DNA of 30,129 nt, taken from NCBI GenBank assembly GCA_964502665.1, contig CAZCXP010000010.1:1-30129 (forward strand). Reading direction: 5' to 3'. Origin of the DNA: SOKG01 sp964502665. GTDB taxonomy: Bacteria; Chloroflexota; Dehalococcoidia; SZUA-161. Position 1 is the stretch's first letter; each line of letters starts with the position of its first letter. Shown piece after piece: positions 1-6,816 of the stretch. The notes below the pieces were generated by a model. The model did not search any database, was not told the origin of the DNA, and saw only the letters and a list, made by a program, of their open reading frames with translations. Made by a program: the position numbers and the translations under genes.

Positions 1-30
1 ATCCTTCGACGAGCTCAGGACAGGCTCTAA

Positions 31-51
31 CCTCTCCCTTCGAGGGAGAGG
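31..51 (+). terminator. Hairpin at left edge, possible terminator or dispersed repeat
   Basis: The 9-base arm CCTCTCCCT is followed by a TCG loop and AGGGAGAGG, then by GATTTTGG. It could end transcription of a gene lying off the left edge. Similar GGAGGGAGAGGGG-type sequence recurs near 4524-4537 and G-rich hairpin sequence near 24030-24050, so it may instead be a dispersed intergenic repeat. The first 30 bases also contain a TTCGACGAGCTCAGGAC motif that resembles the loop region of the repeat at 3005-3097. Confidence 0.35.
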
Positions 52-77
52 GATTTTGGACAGAGAAGGAGGCAGAA

Positions 78-1283
78 GTGCCAGAGGGAATAAAAGACAA
101 AGTTGCAATCATTGGAATGGGGTGCACCCGATTCGGGGAACTCTGGGACAAGAGCTCCGAAGACCTGATGATCGATGCCTATAAGGAAGTCATTGAGGAT
201 GCGGGGATAGAGAAGAAGGACATTCAGGCAGCCTGGCAGGGCGGCCCCGAGTTCACCGAGGTTAACGTGGGACACAGTGCCCTGCCCTTAGCTCAAACTC
301 TGAAGCTGCCATTCATTCCGGTGACCAAGGTCGAGAACTACTGCGCCAGTGGCTCGGAGGCTTTCAGGGGCGCCTGTTATGCCGTGGCCTCCGGTGCGTG
401 CGACATCGCTCTGGCGCTGGGCGTGGAGAAGCTCAAGGACACAGGGTACGGCGGCCTCCCCGAATTCACCCACTGGATGGTTATAGGCACAAAGCACAGG
501 ATCATTGCCGCAAACCAGACCGCTCCTGGGATGTTCGCCATGCTTGCTACCAGGTACTTCAGCCGGTACGGCATCAGCCCCGAAGAGGGCAAGAAAATGC
601 TGGCCCTGGTGTCAGCCAAAAGCCATCACAACGGCGCCATGAACCCCAAGGCACACCTACGCAGAGAAGTGACCGTGGAGCAGATAATAAATGCCCCCAT
701 TGTCGCCTGGCCCCTTGGGTTATTCGACTGCTGCGGGGTAAGCGACGGAGCGGCAGCAGCTATTGTCTGTCGAGCTGACATGGCGAAGAACTTCAGGTCC
801 GATCCTGTCTATGTTAAGGCCCTCCAAATCGCTGCCACCTCGGGCGAGGAAGAGATGTACACCGATTTCGACTATACTCACGTGGAGACGTCCACCCGGG
901 CGGCAGCCAGAGCCTACGAGGAGGCGGGGATAAAGAACCCGCGTGATGAGATCAGTATGGCCGAGGTCCACGATTGTTTTTCCATCACCGAGGCAGTGAC
1001 CATGGAAGATTTGCAGTTCAGCCCGAGGGGCAAGGTAAAGGACGATATCACGGGTGGCCGATTCAACCTGGATGGGGCACAGCCGATTCAACCCGATGGA
1101 GGCCTGAAGTGCTTTGGACACCCAATCGCAGCCTCGGGACTACGGATGATCTACGAAATGTACCTGCAGCTACAGGGCAGGGCTGACCAGCGGCAGTTGA
1201 AAGACCCCAAATATGGCCTTACCCACAACCTGGGCGGCATCCCCTACAGGAGCGTAGCCAGTATCATCATCGTAGGTCTCTAG
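78..1283 (+). CDS. Thiolase (archaeal/SCP-x type), paralogue 1
   Basis: Predicted acyl-CoA:acetyl-CoA C-acyltransferase, cytosolic, 401 residues, the usual length for the family. The start is GTG at 78, with GAAGGAGG just upstream. The nucleophilic Cys is Cys89 in the ENYCASGSEAF context. The two His motifs are HDCFSITE (His298) and GHPIAASG (His348). The C-terminal Cys of classical thiolases is replaced by an HNLGG motif, as in the SCP-x/archaeal branch. Archaeal members work in a complex with HMG-CoA synthase and a DUF35 protein. The next gene downstream is a fusion of exactly those two partners, and a second thiolase follows at 3146. Substrate chain length cannot be read from the sequence. 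The thiolase assignment is secure; its role in a particular degradation or synthesis pathway is inferred. Confidence 0.9.
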   Translation: MPEGIKDKVAIIGMGCTRFGELWDKSSEDLMIDAYKEVIEDAGIEKKDIQAAWQGGPEFTEVNVGHSALPLAQTLKLPFIPVTKVENYCASGSEAFRGACYAVASGACDIALALGVEKLKDTGYGGLPEFTHWMVIGTKHRIIAANQTAPGMFAMLATRYFSRYGISPEEGKKMLALVSAKSHHNGAMNPKAHLRREVTVEQIINAPIVAWPLGLFDCCGVSDGAAAAIVCRADMAKNFRSDPVYVKALQIAATSGEEEMYTDFDYTHVETSTRAAARAYEEAGIKNPRDEISMAEVHDCFSITEAVTMEDLQFSPRGKVKDDITGGRFNLDGAQPIQPDGGLKCFGHPIAASGLRMIYEMYLQLQGRADQRQLKDPKYGLTHNLGGIPYRSVASIIIVGL

Positions 1284-1442
1284 AACTTCATCAATTCTAC
1301 AAAGAGGTCCCGATTCCTCCGCTGCTTGGGGAGACGATTTGCCCTCCTTGCCTGCCATTGCTTCTTCCTTATGTCAAGAGCGCCCAGTGGGGTCGCCGCC
1401 CATCCAGCAAATGCACTGATACCGGGAGAGAAGCATCGGGGA

Positions 1443-1471
1443 TTGTGGACGAGCGCTCAGGATGCTATAAT
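1443..1471 (+). promoter_or_regulatory. Putative sigma70-type promoter with extended -10
   Basis: A -35 like TTGTGG (1443-1448) is followed by a 17-base spacer and a perfect TATAAT (1466-1471) preceded by TGC, which gives an extended -10. Initiation near 1478 would leave a short leader with the AAGGAGG site at 1491-1497 ahead of the ATG at 1502. It suggests that the HMG-CoA-synthase-like gene is transcribed separately from the thiolase upstream, across the 218-base gap. Confidence 0.55.
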
Positions 1472-1501
1472 AGTCCCCGAAGATTGCCAAAAGGAGGGCA
1501 A

Positions 1502-2926
1502 ATGGCAGGGATCACATCGTATGGCGCTTACATACCGTTATACAGGCTGAACCGCCCCGACATTCAGAAGGCGTGGGATAGTATGTTGCCCATACCCGGG
1601 GAGAAAGCCGTCGCCAGCTATGACGAGGACAGCATAACCATGGCCGTCGCAGCCGCCAGGGACTGCATGACCGGCGTCGACCCCCAGAAGGTCGACCGGC
1701 TGTATTTCGCCTCGACGACCTCTCCCTACAAGGAGAAGCAGGCAGCATCAGTCGTGGCCGGTGCGCTGGGTCTGAGCAAACAGACCCTCACTATGGACTT
1801 CGCCGGCTCTCTGAGAGCAGGGACCAATGCTCTGAGGGCAGCCGTTGATGCCGTCCAATCGGGATCGGCCACGGGCGTCCTGGTTACGTGTGCCGAAACC
1901 CGGCTGGGAGCCCCCAATGGGGACAAGGAGATGTCTTTCGGCGATGGGGCGGCGGCCGTTCTGGTGGCGAACTCAGGGGTCGCTGTTGACATAGTGGGCA
2001 GCGTTTCTGTCTTCCAGGAATTTCACGACATGTGGCGTTCGGACAAGGATACCTTTGTCCGCTTCTGGGAAGAGCGGTTCGTTCGAGAGGCCGGATACCT
2101 CCGTGTCGTCCCCCCGACAGTTGCCGAGGCCCTGCAGAAGTACAACCTGACCACAGGTGATATTGCCAAAGCCGCCGTCTACGCTCCCGACCCCAGGCTG
2201 CTGGGCATGGTAGCAGGAAAGATGGGGTTTGAACCCATGGCCCAGATCCAGGACCCCCTGTACATGACCGTAGGCAATACCGGCTCCGCCCTCTCTCTGA
2301 TGATGCTGGTGGCAGCCCTGGAAGATGCAAAGGCAGGGGATAATCTCCTGTGCGTAGGATACGGCGACGGATGCGACGTTTTCATTTTGAAGGCGACTGA
2401 GGGTATCGAGAAGATCAAGGACAGGAGAGGGATCAAGCGTCACCTGGCATCGAAGAGGATGGTACCCAGCTACCTGAAGTACGTACAGTGGCGCGGACTG
2501 ATGGAAACCGAGCCGCCCCCACGCCCCCCCCTGAATCACATATCGGTACCGGCGCTGTGGAGGGATATGGATTGGGGACTCTCTCTGCACGGAGTCAAAT
2601 GCAAGAGCTGCGGAACACCACAGTACCCGCCGCAGCGTGTATGCGTTATCTGTCAGGCCCAGGATAACTTTGAGCCCTACAGCTTTGTTGACAAGAAGGC
2701 CACGCTCACTACCTTCTCTCATGACAATCTAGCGGCCAGCATCGACCCGCCAACAACCATTGCCGCCGTTGACTTCGAGGGAGGGGGAAGGATCATTTTC
2801 AACATGGTCGACCGCGATCCTCAAGAGGTGAAGACAGGCATGTCGGTGGAGGTGAGTTTCAGGCAGGTTCATTATTTTGAGGGCATTCACAACTACTGGT
2901 GGAAATGTACACCGATAAGGTGTTAA
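1502..2926 (+). CDS. HMG-CoA-synthase-fold protein fused to DUF35 (zinc ribbon plus OB fold)
   Basis: 474 residues. I chose ATG 1502 because AAAGGAGGG lies just upstream; the open frame extends back to 1358, but that part shows no homology. Residues 1-345 or so form a thiolase-fold domain like HMG-CoA synthase (GITSYGAYIP at the start; SFGDGAAAVLV; GNTGSALSLMM). Residues from about 355 form a DUF35 domain: a rubredoxin-like zinc ribbon (CKSCG...CVICQ) followed by an OB fold. In archaea these are separate proteins that bridge a thiolase and HMG-CoA synthase; here they are fused and sit between two thiolase genes. Oddity: by alignment from memory, the catalytic Glu, Cys and His correspond to Thr72, Leu104 and Ala228. 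Standard HMG-CoA synthesis is therefore doubtful. A scaffolding or altered condensing role is possible. Fold assignment is strong, function is open. Confidence 0.85.
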   Translation: MAGITSYGAYIPLYRLNRPDIQKAWDSMLPIPGEKAVASYDEDSITMAVAAARDCMTGVDPQKVDRLYFASTTSPYKEKQAASVVAGALGLSKQTLTMDFAGSLRAGTNALRAAVDAVQSGSATGVLVTCAETRLGAPNGDKEMSFGDGAAAVLVANSGVAVDIVGSVSVFQEFHDMWRSDKDTFVRFWEERFVREAGYLRVVPPTVAEALQKYNLTTGDIAKAAVYAPDPRLLGMVAGKMGFEPMAQIQDPLYMTVGNTGSALSLMMLVAALEDAKAGDNLLCVGYGDGCDVFILKATEGIEKIKDRRGIKRHLASKRMVPSYLKYVQWRGLMETEPPPRPPLNHISVPALWRDMDWGLSLHGVKCKSCGTPQYPPQRVCVICQAQDNFEPYSFVDKKATLTTFSHDNLAASIDPPTTIAAVDFEGGGRIIFNMVDRDPQEVKTGMSVEVSFRQVHYFEGIHNYWWKCTPIRC

Positions 2927-2951
2927 GACAGCTTAATCCGGAACAAACGCG

Positions 2952-3140
2952 AATGGGCGGCTGCCCAGCAACGAATGATGAGAATAGTGCGTGTATCCGA
3001 CCAAGGGTAGGTCGCCCGACGTCGGGCGACCTACCCAGCCGTTCGTGGTGAGCCTGTCGAACCATGAACGGCCCCCCGCGTACGCGGGGGCTCAGGGCGA
3101 GCGGATCAAAGTTCCTTTTCGGAACAACCAAGATAAGGAG
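2952..3140 (+). repeat. Multi-hairpin leader element, copy 1 (upstream of thiolase 2)
   Basis: The 219-base gap before the second thiolase holds four consecutive inverted repeats. (A) TGGGC/GCCCA at 2954-2967 with a 4-base loop. (B) A perfect 32-base palindrome at 3005-3036 with half-site GGGTAGGTCGCCCGAC. (C) An 11-base stem, 3039-3049 with 3061-3071, around an 11-base loop. (D) CCCCCGCGTACGCGGGGG at 3073-3090. The same block lies in reverse complement at 26930-27108, again directly upstream of a gene and in the same orientation relative to it. Positions 3005-3097 differ from the other copy at one base only. The element ends a few dozen bases before the start codon at 3146. It may be a mobile REP/MITE-like sequence or a leader RNA. 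Confidence 0.85.
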
Positions 3141-3145
3141 GGCAA

Positions 3146-4324
3146 ATGGGGAGCGTCAAAGGAATTAGAGACAAAGTCGCTATCATAGGCATGGGCTGCA
3201 CCAAGTTCGGTGAGCATTGGGATAAGAGCAAGAATGATTTGATCTTTGAAGCGACCAAGGAGGCGCTCGAAGACGCCAAGATAGAGACCAGAGATATAGA
3301 AGCAGCCTGGGGCGGAACGTGGGTATCGGGCTTCGATGGACGCTGCCTGGCTGATCCTCTCAAGCTGCAGTATATCCCCGTCACCAGGGTGGAAAACGCC
3401 TGTGCCTCGGGGTCGGACGCCTTTAGAAACGCCTGCTATGCAGTTGCTTCCGGGGCTTATGACACATGCCTTGCCGTTGGCTTCGAGAAGCTGAAAGATT
3501 CGGGCTGGAGCGGTCTCCCCGATCAGCAGAGCCTACCCAGCAACAGATACCCGGATCGGACCGCTCCCGGGATGTTCGCCTTGATGGCCACAGTATACTT
3601 CTCCAGGTATGGCCTGAGCCCTGAACAGGGCAAGCGAACGATAGGCATGGTCTCGGTGAAGAGCCACCACAACGGCACCCTGAACCCCAAGGCGCACTTG
3701 CGGAGGGAGGTAACCATAGAGCAGGTGATGAACGCGCCCATAGTGGCCTGGCCCCTGGGGCTCTTCGACTGCTGCGGTGTAAGCGACGGAGCAGCAGCAG
3801 CCATCGTGGTTCCTGCCGATAAGGCCAAGGACTACAGACCCGACCCTGTTTATGTCAAGGCATTGCAGATTTCCGTAATGCCCAGCGAGGGCGAGCTCAG
3901 AGCTGACTACGATTTCACTCAAGTTAAGTCGACTGTTCGCGCCGGCGAAGCGGCCTATGCTGAGGCGGGCATAACGAATCCCCGCGAGGAGATAAGCATG
4001 GCCGAGCTTCACGACTGCTTCAGCATCACCGAGGCCGTTACCTGTGAGGACCTGCAGCTCAGCCCCAGAGGGAAAGTAAAAGAGGATATCGAGTCAGGGT
4101 TCTTCGAGCTAACAGGGGGCCTGCCGGTGCAGCCCGATGGCGGATTGAAATCCTTTGGACATCCGATAGGCGCCAGCGGTCTGAGGATGCTGTACGAAAT
4201 GTACCTGCAGCTTCAGGGCAGGGCGGATAAGCGGCAGTTAAAGGACCCCAAACTGGGACTGACCCACAACTTGGGCGGTATTCCCATCAGCAACACCGTC
4301 AGTGTGCTAATTATCGGCCTTTGA
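3146..4324 (+). CDS. Thiolase (archaeal/SCP-x type), paralogue 2
   Basis: 392-residue acyl-CoA thiolase, closely similar to the product of 78-1283 along its whole length. The start is ATG 3146, with AAGGAGGGC 6 bases ahead. The nucleophile is Cys86 in ENACASGSDAF. HDCFSITE and GHPIGASG supply the two catalytic His, and HNLGG replaces the classical C-terminal Cys motif. It is about nine residues shorter than paralogue 1, because an insertion around residues 57-70 differs and the segment after the LPxxx motif near residue 125 is shorter. These lie near regions that could affect substrate access. Its neighbour is the HMG-CoA-synthase/DUF35 fusion, from which it is separated by the hairpin element. 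Whether the two thiolases are alternative or joint partners of the fusion protein cannot be decided from sequence. Confidence 0.9.
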   Translation: MGSVKGIRDKVAIIGMGCTKFGEHWDKSKNDLIFEATKEALEDAKIETRDIEAAWGGTWVSGFDGRCLADPLKLQYIPVTRVENACASGSDAFRNACYAVASGAYDTCLAVGFEKLKDSGWSGLPDQQSLPSNRYPDRTAPGMFALMATVYFSRYGLSPEQGKRTIGMVSVKSHHNGTLNPKAHLRREVTIEQVMNAPIVAWPLGLFDCCGVSDGAAAAIVVPADKAKDYRPDPVYVKALQISVMPSEGELRADYDFTQVKSTVRAGEAAYAEAGITNPREEISMAELHDCFSITEAVTCEDLQLSPRGKVKEDIESGFFELTGGLPVQPDGGLKSFGHPIGASGLRMLYEMYLQLQGRADKRQLKDPKLGLTHNLGGIPISNTVSVLIIGL

Positions 4325-4358
4325 ATAGCCCGAATAGGGAGCGTTGAGAGATACGTAC

Positions 4359-4391
4359 AGGCCTGACCAGGGGATATCGCGAGACAGGCCT
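4359..4391 (+). terminator. Possible terminator after thiolase 2
   Basis: AGGCCTG (4359-4365) pairs with CAGGCCT (4385-4391) over a 19-base loop and is followed by TCTCTCTTCC. It lies 35 bases after the stop codon of the thiolase gene. The stem is short and the T-rich tail weak, so confidence is low. Confidence 0.35.
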
Positions 4392-4605
4392 TCTCTCTTC
4401 CACCTATTTCAGAAGGTTGCATTGCATGTTCACCACTTGACCTATGAGTGCCAATTCAAAGAACCCGCCTATCGGGCGACTTCTTAGTAGTCAGCCTCAG
4501 AGTTCCTTATCATTACCCTCGCCTGGAGGGAGAGGGGTTTCATGCGAAACCACCCGAAGGGCTACAACTCATAGAATCCAGCGGCTCGGGTTTACGAGGC
4601 ACTTG

Positions 4606-4635
4606 TTGACAAGAGCGCAACGCTTCATGTACGCT
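4606..4635 (+). promoter_or_regulatory. Possible promoter of the sensor kinase operon
   Basis: A perfect TTGACA (4606-4611) is followed by an 18-base spacer and a weak TACGCT (4630-4635). Initiation near 4642 would leave about 23 bases before the ATG at 4665, room for the AAAGGTGA ribosome site at 4652-4659. The -35 is convincing, the -10 is poor. Confidence 0.35.
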
Positions 4636-4664
4636 TATCGTACTCAAAGATAAAGGTGACAGGA

Positions 4665-5975
4665 ATGCAAACGAAGGACGAAGGAGATATACAGTCTACC
4701 AATTCGAGTAGCCTAGAGGCAAACTTGCAAGACTCTGAAAGCAGTGTCCAGAAGCCATATGCCGAGTTGCTAGCCTTGAGCCGAGTGTCAGCCGCAGTCA
4801 GCGGGTTGTGGGATCTCGATGCTATCCTTGACGTCGCTTTGGATACCGTGCTCGATATCATGAACGGGACTATCGGGGGGATTCTGCTCATAGACGAACA
4901 AGCCCAAACGCTCTCCTACCGGGTCTATCGTGGTCTGTCCGACAAATATGCCGCAGAGATGCACCTCAAACTGGGTGAAGGAATCGCAGGGAGGGTAGCT
5001 CAAACTGGCAAGTCTGTGCTGGTCGAGGACATATCCACTGATCCGCGTGCTGCCTGGCATGATCTGATCAGCACAGAGGGGCTCAAGGCATTCATCAGTG
5101 TCCCTCTCCGAGCCAAAGACACTGTACTGGGTGTGTTGAATGTTGCCAGCCGTTTGCCGCGTAGTTTCACCAAGGATGACATGCATCTACTACACGCAAT
5201 CGGCGATCAGGTGGGGGTCGCCATTGAGCAGGCAGAGCTATACGACCAGTTGAGAAAGGAGCGGGAAAACTATCGCCGACTTGCGCGTCATATGTTGATA
5301 GCTCAGGAAGAAGAGCGAGGCAGGGTTGCCCGCGAACTGCATGATGAAACCGGCCAGTCGCTGACCGGCCTTTCACTTAACATGCAAGCACTCCTGGACA
5401 TCGCTAACGCCTCCGACTTTGGCGATGCAGCGTTCAAGGCTAAGCTTGAGAAGGCCCATAATATCACTCGTCAGCTCAATTCGGAGATAAACGAAATAAT
5501 GAAGTCTCTCAGGCCAACTGTCTTGGATAGCCTCGGACTGGCCCCCGCCATCCGCCAATACGCCGAGAACCGCCTTCAGCCGGTGGGGATCAACGTATCG
5601 GTAAAGCATGAAGGTATGGAGCAACGCTTGCCTTCAGAAGTTGAATTCGGACTTTACCGCATCGCCCAAGGGTCAATCGCTAATATAGCTTGGCACTCCC
5701 AGGCCAAGAGCGCAGTGATAAGTGTGCGGTGCAGTTCAGACGAGCTCATGATGCAAATTGAAGATGATGGCAGCGGGTTTGATGCGTCAAGGCCAATTGA
5801 GGTGGACGAAAGCGGTCGCGGGCGAGGACTGTTCAGCATGAAAGAAAGGGCGAGTCTCCTCGGCGGTACTTGCGATATTCAGTCAAAACCTGGGAAGGGT
5901 ACCAGGATTACGGTAAGAGTGCCAGTGTATTGGAGCAAAGCGGATGCGAAAGATAACGATGCTGGTAGTGGATGA
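4665..5975 (+). CDS. GAF-domain sensor histidine kinase, NarL/DesK class (HisKA_3)
   Basis: 436 residues from ATG 4665, chosen because AAAGGTGA precedes it; a GTG at 4656 is also possible. There is no transmembrane segment, so it is a soluble sensor. Residues 40-185 are a GAF domain (LGEGIAGRVAQTGKSVLVED is typical). Next comes a HisKA_3 dimerisation domain with phospho-acceptor His226 in RELHDETGQ, then a HATPase_c domain with DDGSGFD and GRGLFSMKERASLLGG. Oddity: the N-box reads RIAQGSIANIAWHS. The Glu normally found after RIAQ is Gly336, although Asn340 remains. This may weaken ATP-dependent autophosphorylation. The gene overlaps the response regulator that follows by 32 bases, so the two are surely a cognate pair. 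The signal is unknown. Confidence 0.9.
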   Translation: MQTKDEGDIQSTNSSSLEANLQDSESSVQKPYAELLALSRVSAAVSGLWDLDAILDVALDTVLDIMNGTIGGILLIDEQAQTLSYRVYRGLSDKYAAEMHLKLGEGIAGRVAQTGKSVLVEDISTDPRAAWHDLISTEGLKAFISVPLRAKDTVLGVLNVASRLPRSFTKDDMHLLHAIGDQVGVAIEQAELYDQLRKERENYRRLARHMLIAQEEERGRVARELHDETGQSLTGLSLNMQALLDIANASDFGDAAFKAKLEKAHNITRQLNSEINEIMKSLRPTVLDSLGLAPAIRQYAENRLQPVGINVSVKHEGMEQRLPSEVEFGLYRIAQGSIANIAWHSQAKSAVISVRCSSDELMMQIEDDGSGFDASRPIEVDESGRGRGLFSMKERASLLGGTCDIQSKPGKGTRITVRVPVYWSKADAKDNDAGSG

Positions 5976-6597
5976 CCACATCATTGTTAGAGATGGCATC
6001 TGCACCCTGTTGGCGTTGGCTGGAGACATGGAGGTAGTAGGCGAGGCAGCCAATGGCAGGGAAGGGCTGGAGAAGGTGGCCAAATTGCTGCCAGACGTGG
6101 TACTGATGGACATAGCCATGCCCATTATGGGCGGCCTGGAAGCCATACGCCGTATACGTAAGGAATTCTCCGAGACAAAGATTCTGGTTCTTACCCAGTA
6201 TGATGACAGAGACCACGTTTTTCCAGCCATCCAGGCTGGAGCCAATGGATTCGTTAGCAAGACAGCAGCGTCTTCAGAGCTTACCTCTGGGATCCGTGCT
6301 GTGTTTGCTGGGGAATCCTACTTGTCTCCTTCCATAGCTAAGCTGTTCGTTGAGGACTACCAGCGGGTGGCACTAGCAGAGGACAGCAACGATCCCTATG
6401 AGCAACTGACCGATAGGGAGCGAGACATACTCAAACTAGTTGTTGAAGGACACAAGATCCGACAGATAGCGGAGATGTTGACCATCACCCCGAAAACGGT
6501 TGAGGGGCACAAGACCAGTCTCATGAGAAAGCTGGGGATTCACAATAAGCTGGAGCTGGTTAAGTATGCCTTGCGGCGAGGAATCATAAGCGTATGA
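5944..6597 (+). CDS. NarL/LuxR-family response regulator
   Basis: 217 residues. An N-terminal receiver domain contains the acidic pair at residues 10-11, phospho-acceptor Asp56 (VLMDIAMP), and the conserved Lys106 (GFVSKTAAS). A C-terminal LuxR-type helix-turn-helix follows at about 150-214 (LTDRERDILKLV...TPKTVEGHKT). It is a DNA-binding transcription regulator, activated by phosphorylation from the upstream kinase, whose gene it overlaps. ATG 5944 is used; an ATG at 5959 would remove five residues and is less likely, because the first beta strand would be cut. All key receiver residues are intact. Targets are unknown, but the two-receiver protein gene and the FdhA/NuoEF/MetVF cluster lie directly downstream. 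Confidence 0.93.
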   Translation: MRKITMLVVDDHIIVRDGICTLLALAGDMEVVGEAANGREGLEKVAKLLPDVVLMDIAMPIMGGLEAIRRIRKEFSETKILVLTQYDDRDHVFPAIQAGANGFVSKTAASSELTSGIRAVFAGESYLSPSIAKLFVEDYQRVALAEDSNDPYEQLTDRERDILKLVVEGHKIRQIAEMLTITPKTVEGHKTSLMRKLGIHNKLELVKYALRRGIISV

Positions 6598-6622
6598 ACC
6601 TTGCCCAGGCGTGAGGATTCAT

Positions 6623-6751
6623 GGACTTACCCCGGTAGACACCGGATGCAGGGGCAAACCCTCGGGTTTGCCCCTGCTCTTATCCCTCAAGAACTGGGAG
6701 GTTATTTCCAGTGATTCAAGGGTCAATCCTCCCATATCTAGGGGTAAGTCC
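6623..6751 (+). repeat. Inverted-repeat-bounded segment enclosing a strong hairpin
   Basis: GGACTTACCCC at 6623-6633 is exactly complementary to GGGGTAAGTCC at 6741-6751. Together they bracket about 107 bases that include the hairpin at 6648-6677. It fills most of the 219-base gap between the two response regulator genes. It could be a folded leader or attenuator RNA ahead of the gene at 6817, or a remnant of a small inverted-repeat element. No coding potential. Confidence 0.55.
6648..6677 (+). terminator. Strong hairpin after the response regulator, likely terminator
   Basis: GCAGGGGCAAACCC is followed by TC and its exact complement GGGTTTGCCCCTGC, a near-perfect stem of 13-14 pairs starting 51 bases after the stop codon at 6597. 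The downstream sequence TCTTATCCCTC is only moderately T-rich. It is likely to end or attenuate the kinase/regulator transcript. Confidence 0.55.
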
Positions 6752-6754
6752 CTA

Positions 6755-6783
6755 TTCACGTACAGAAGCGGGCGATTTATCAT
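6755..6783 (+). promoter_or_regulatory. Possible promoter of the two-receiver protein gene
   Basis: TTCACG (6755-6760), a 17-base spacer, and TATCAT (6778-6783). It lies just past the right arm of the inverted repeat and would start transcription near 6790, ahead of the GGGAGGAGGG ribosome site and the ATG at 6817. Each box has one or two mismatches. Confidence 0.4.
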
Positions 6784-6816
6784 AAAAGAACCAAAGCAGT
6801 CAGTGGGAGGAGGGTC

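Larger units (their letters stand above)
4325..4664 (+). other. 340-base non-coding gap between thiolase and sensor kinase
   Basis: No credible gene is seen. The gap holds a possible terminator hairpin (4359-4391), a short G/A-rich stretch near 4524-4537 resembling the hairpin at 31-51, and a possible promoter at 4606-4635. The open frame at 4444-4653 has low-complexity composition, no homology I recognise and no ribosome site. Confidence 0.6.

Noticed and set aside
1358..1501. N-terminal extension of the HMG-CoA-synthase-like protein
   Set aside because: The extension covers the promoter and ribosome site and does not look like protein; ATG 1502 is a better start.
2991..3188. Small open frames across the multi-hairpin element (also 26904-27086)
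   Set aside because: They translate the palindromes of the repeat. The similar short peptides in both copies simply reflect DNA repeat identity.
4444..4653. 69-codon frame in the gap before the sensor kinase
   Set aside because: Low-complexity, no homology, no ribosome site, and it overlaps a repeat-like stretch and the candidate promoter.
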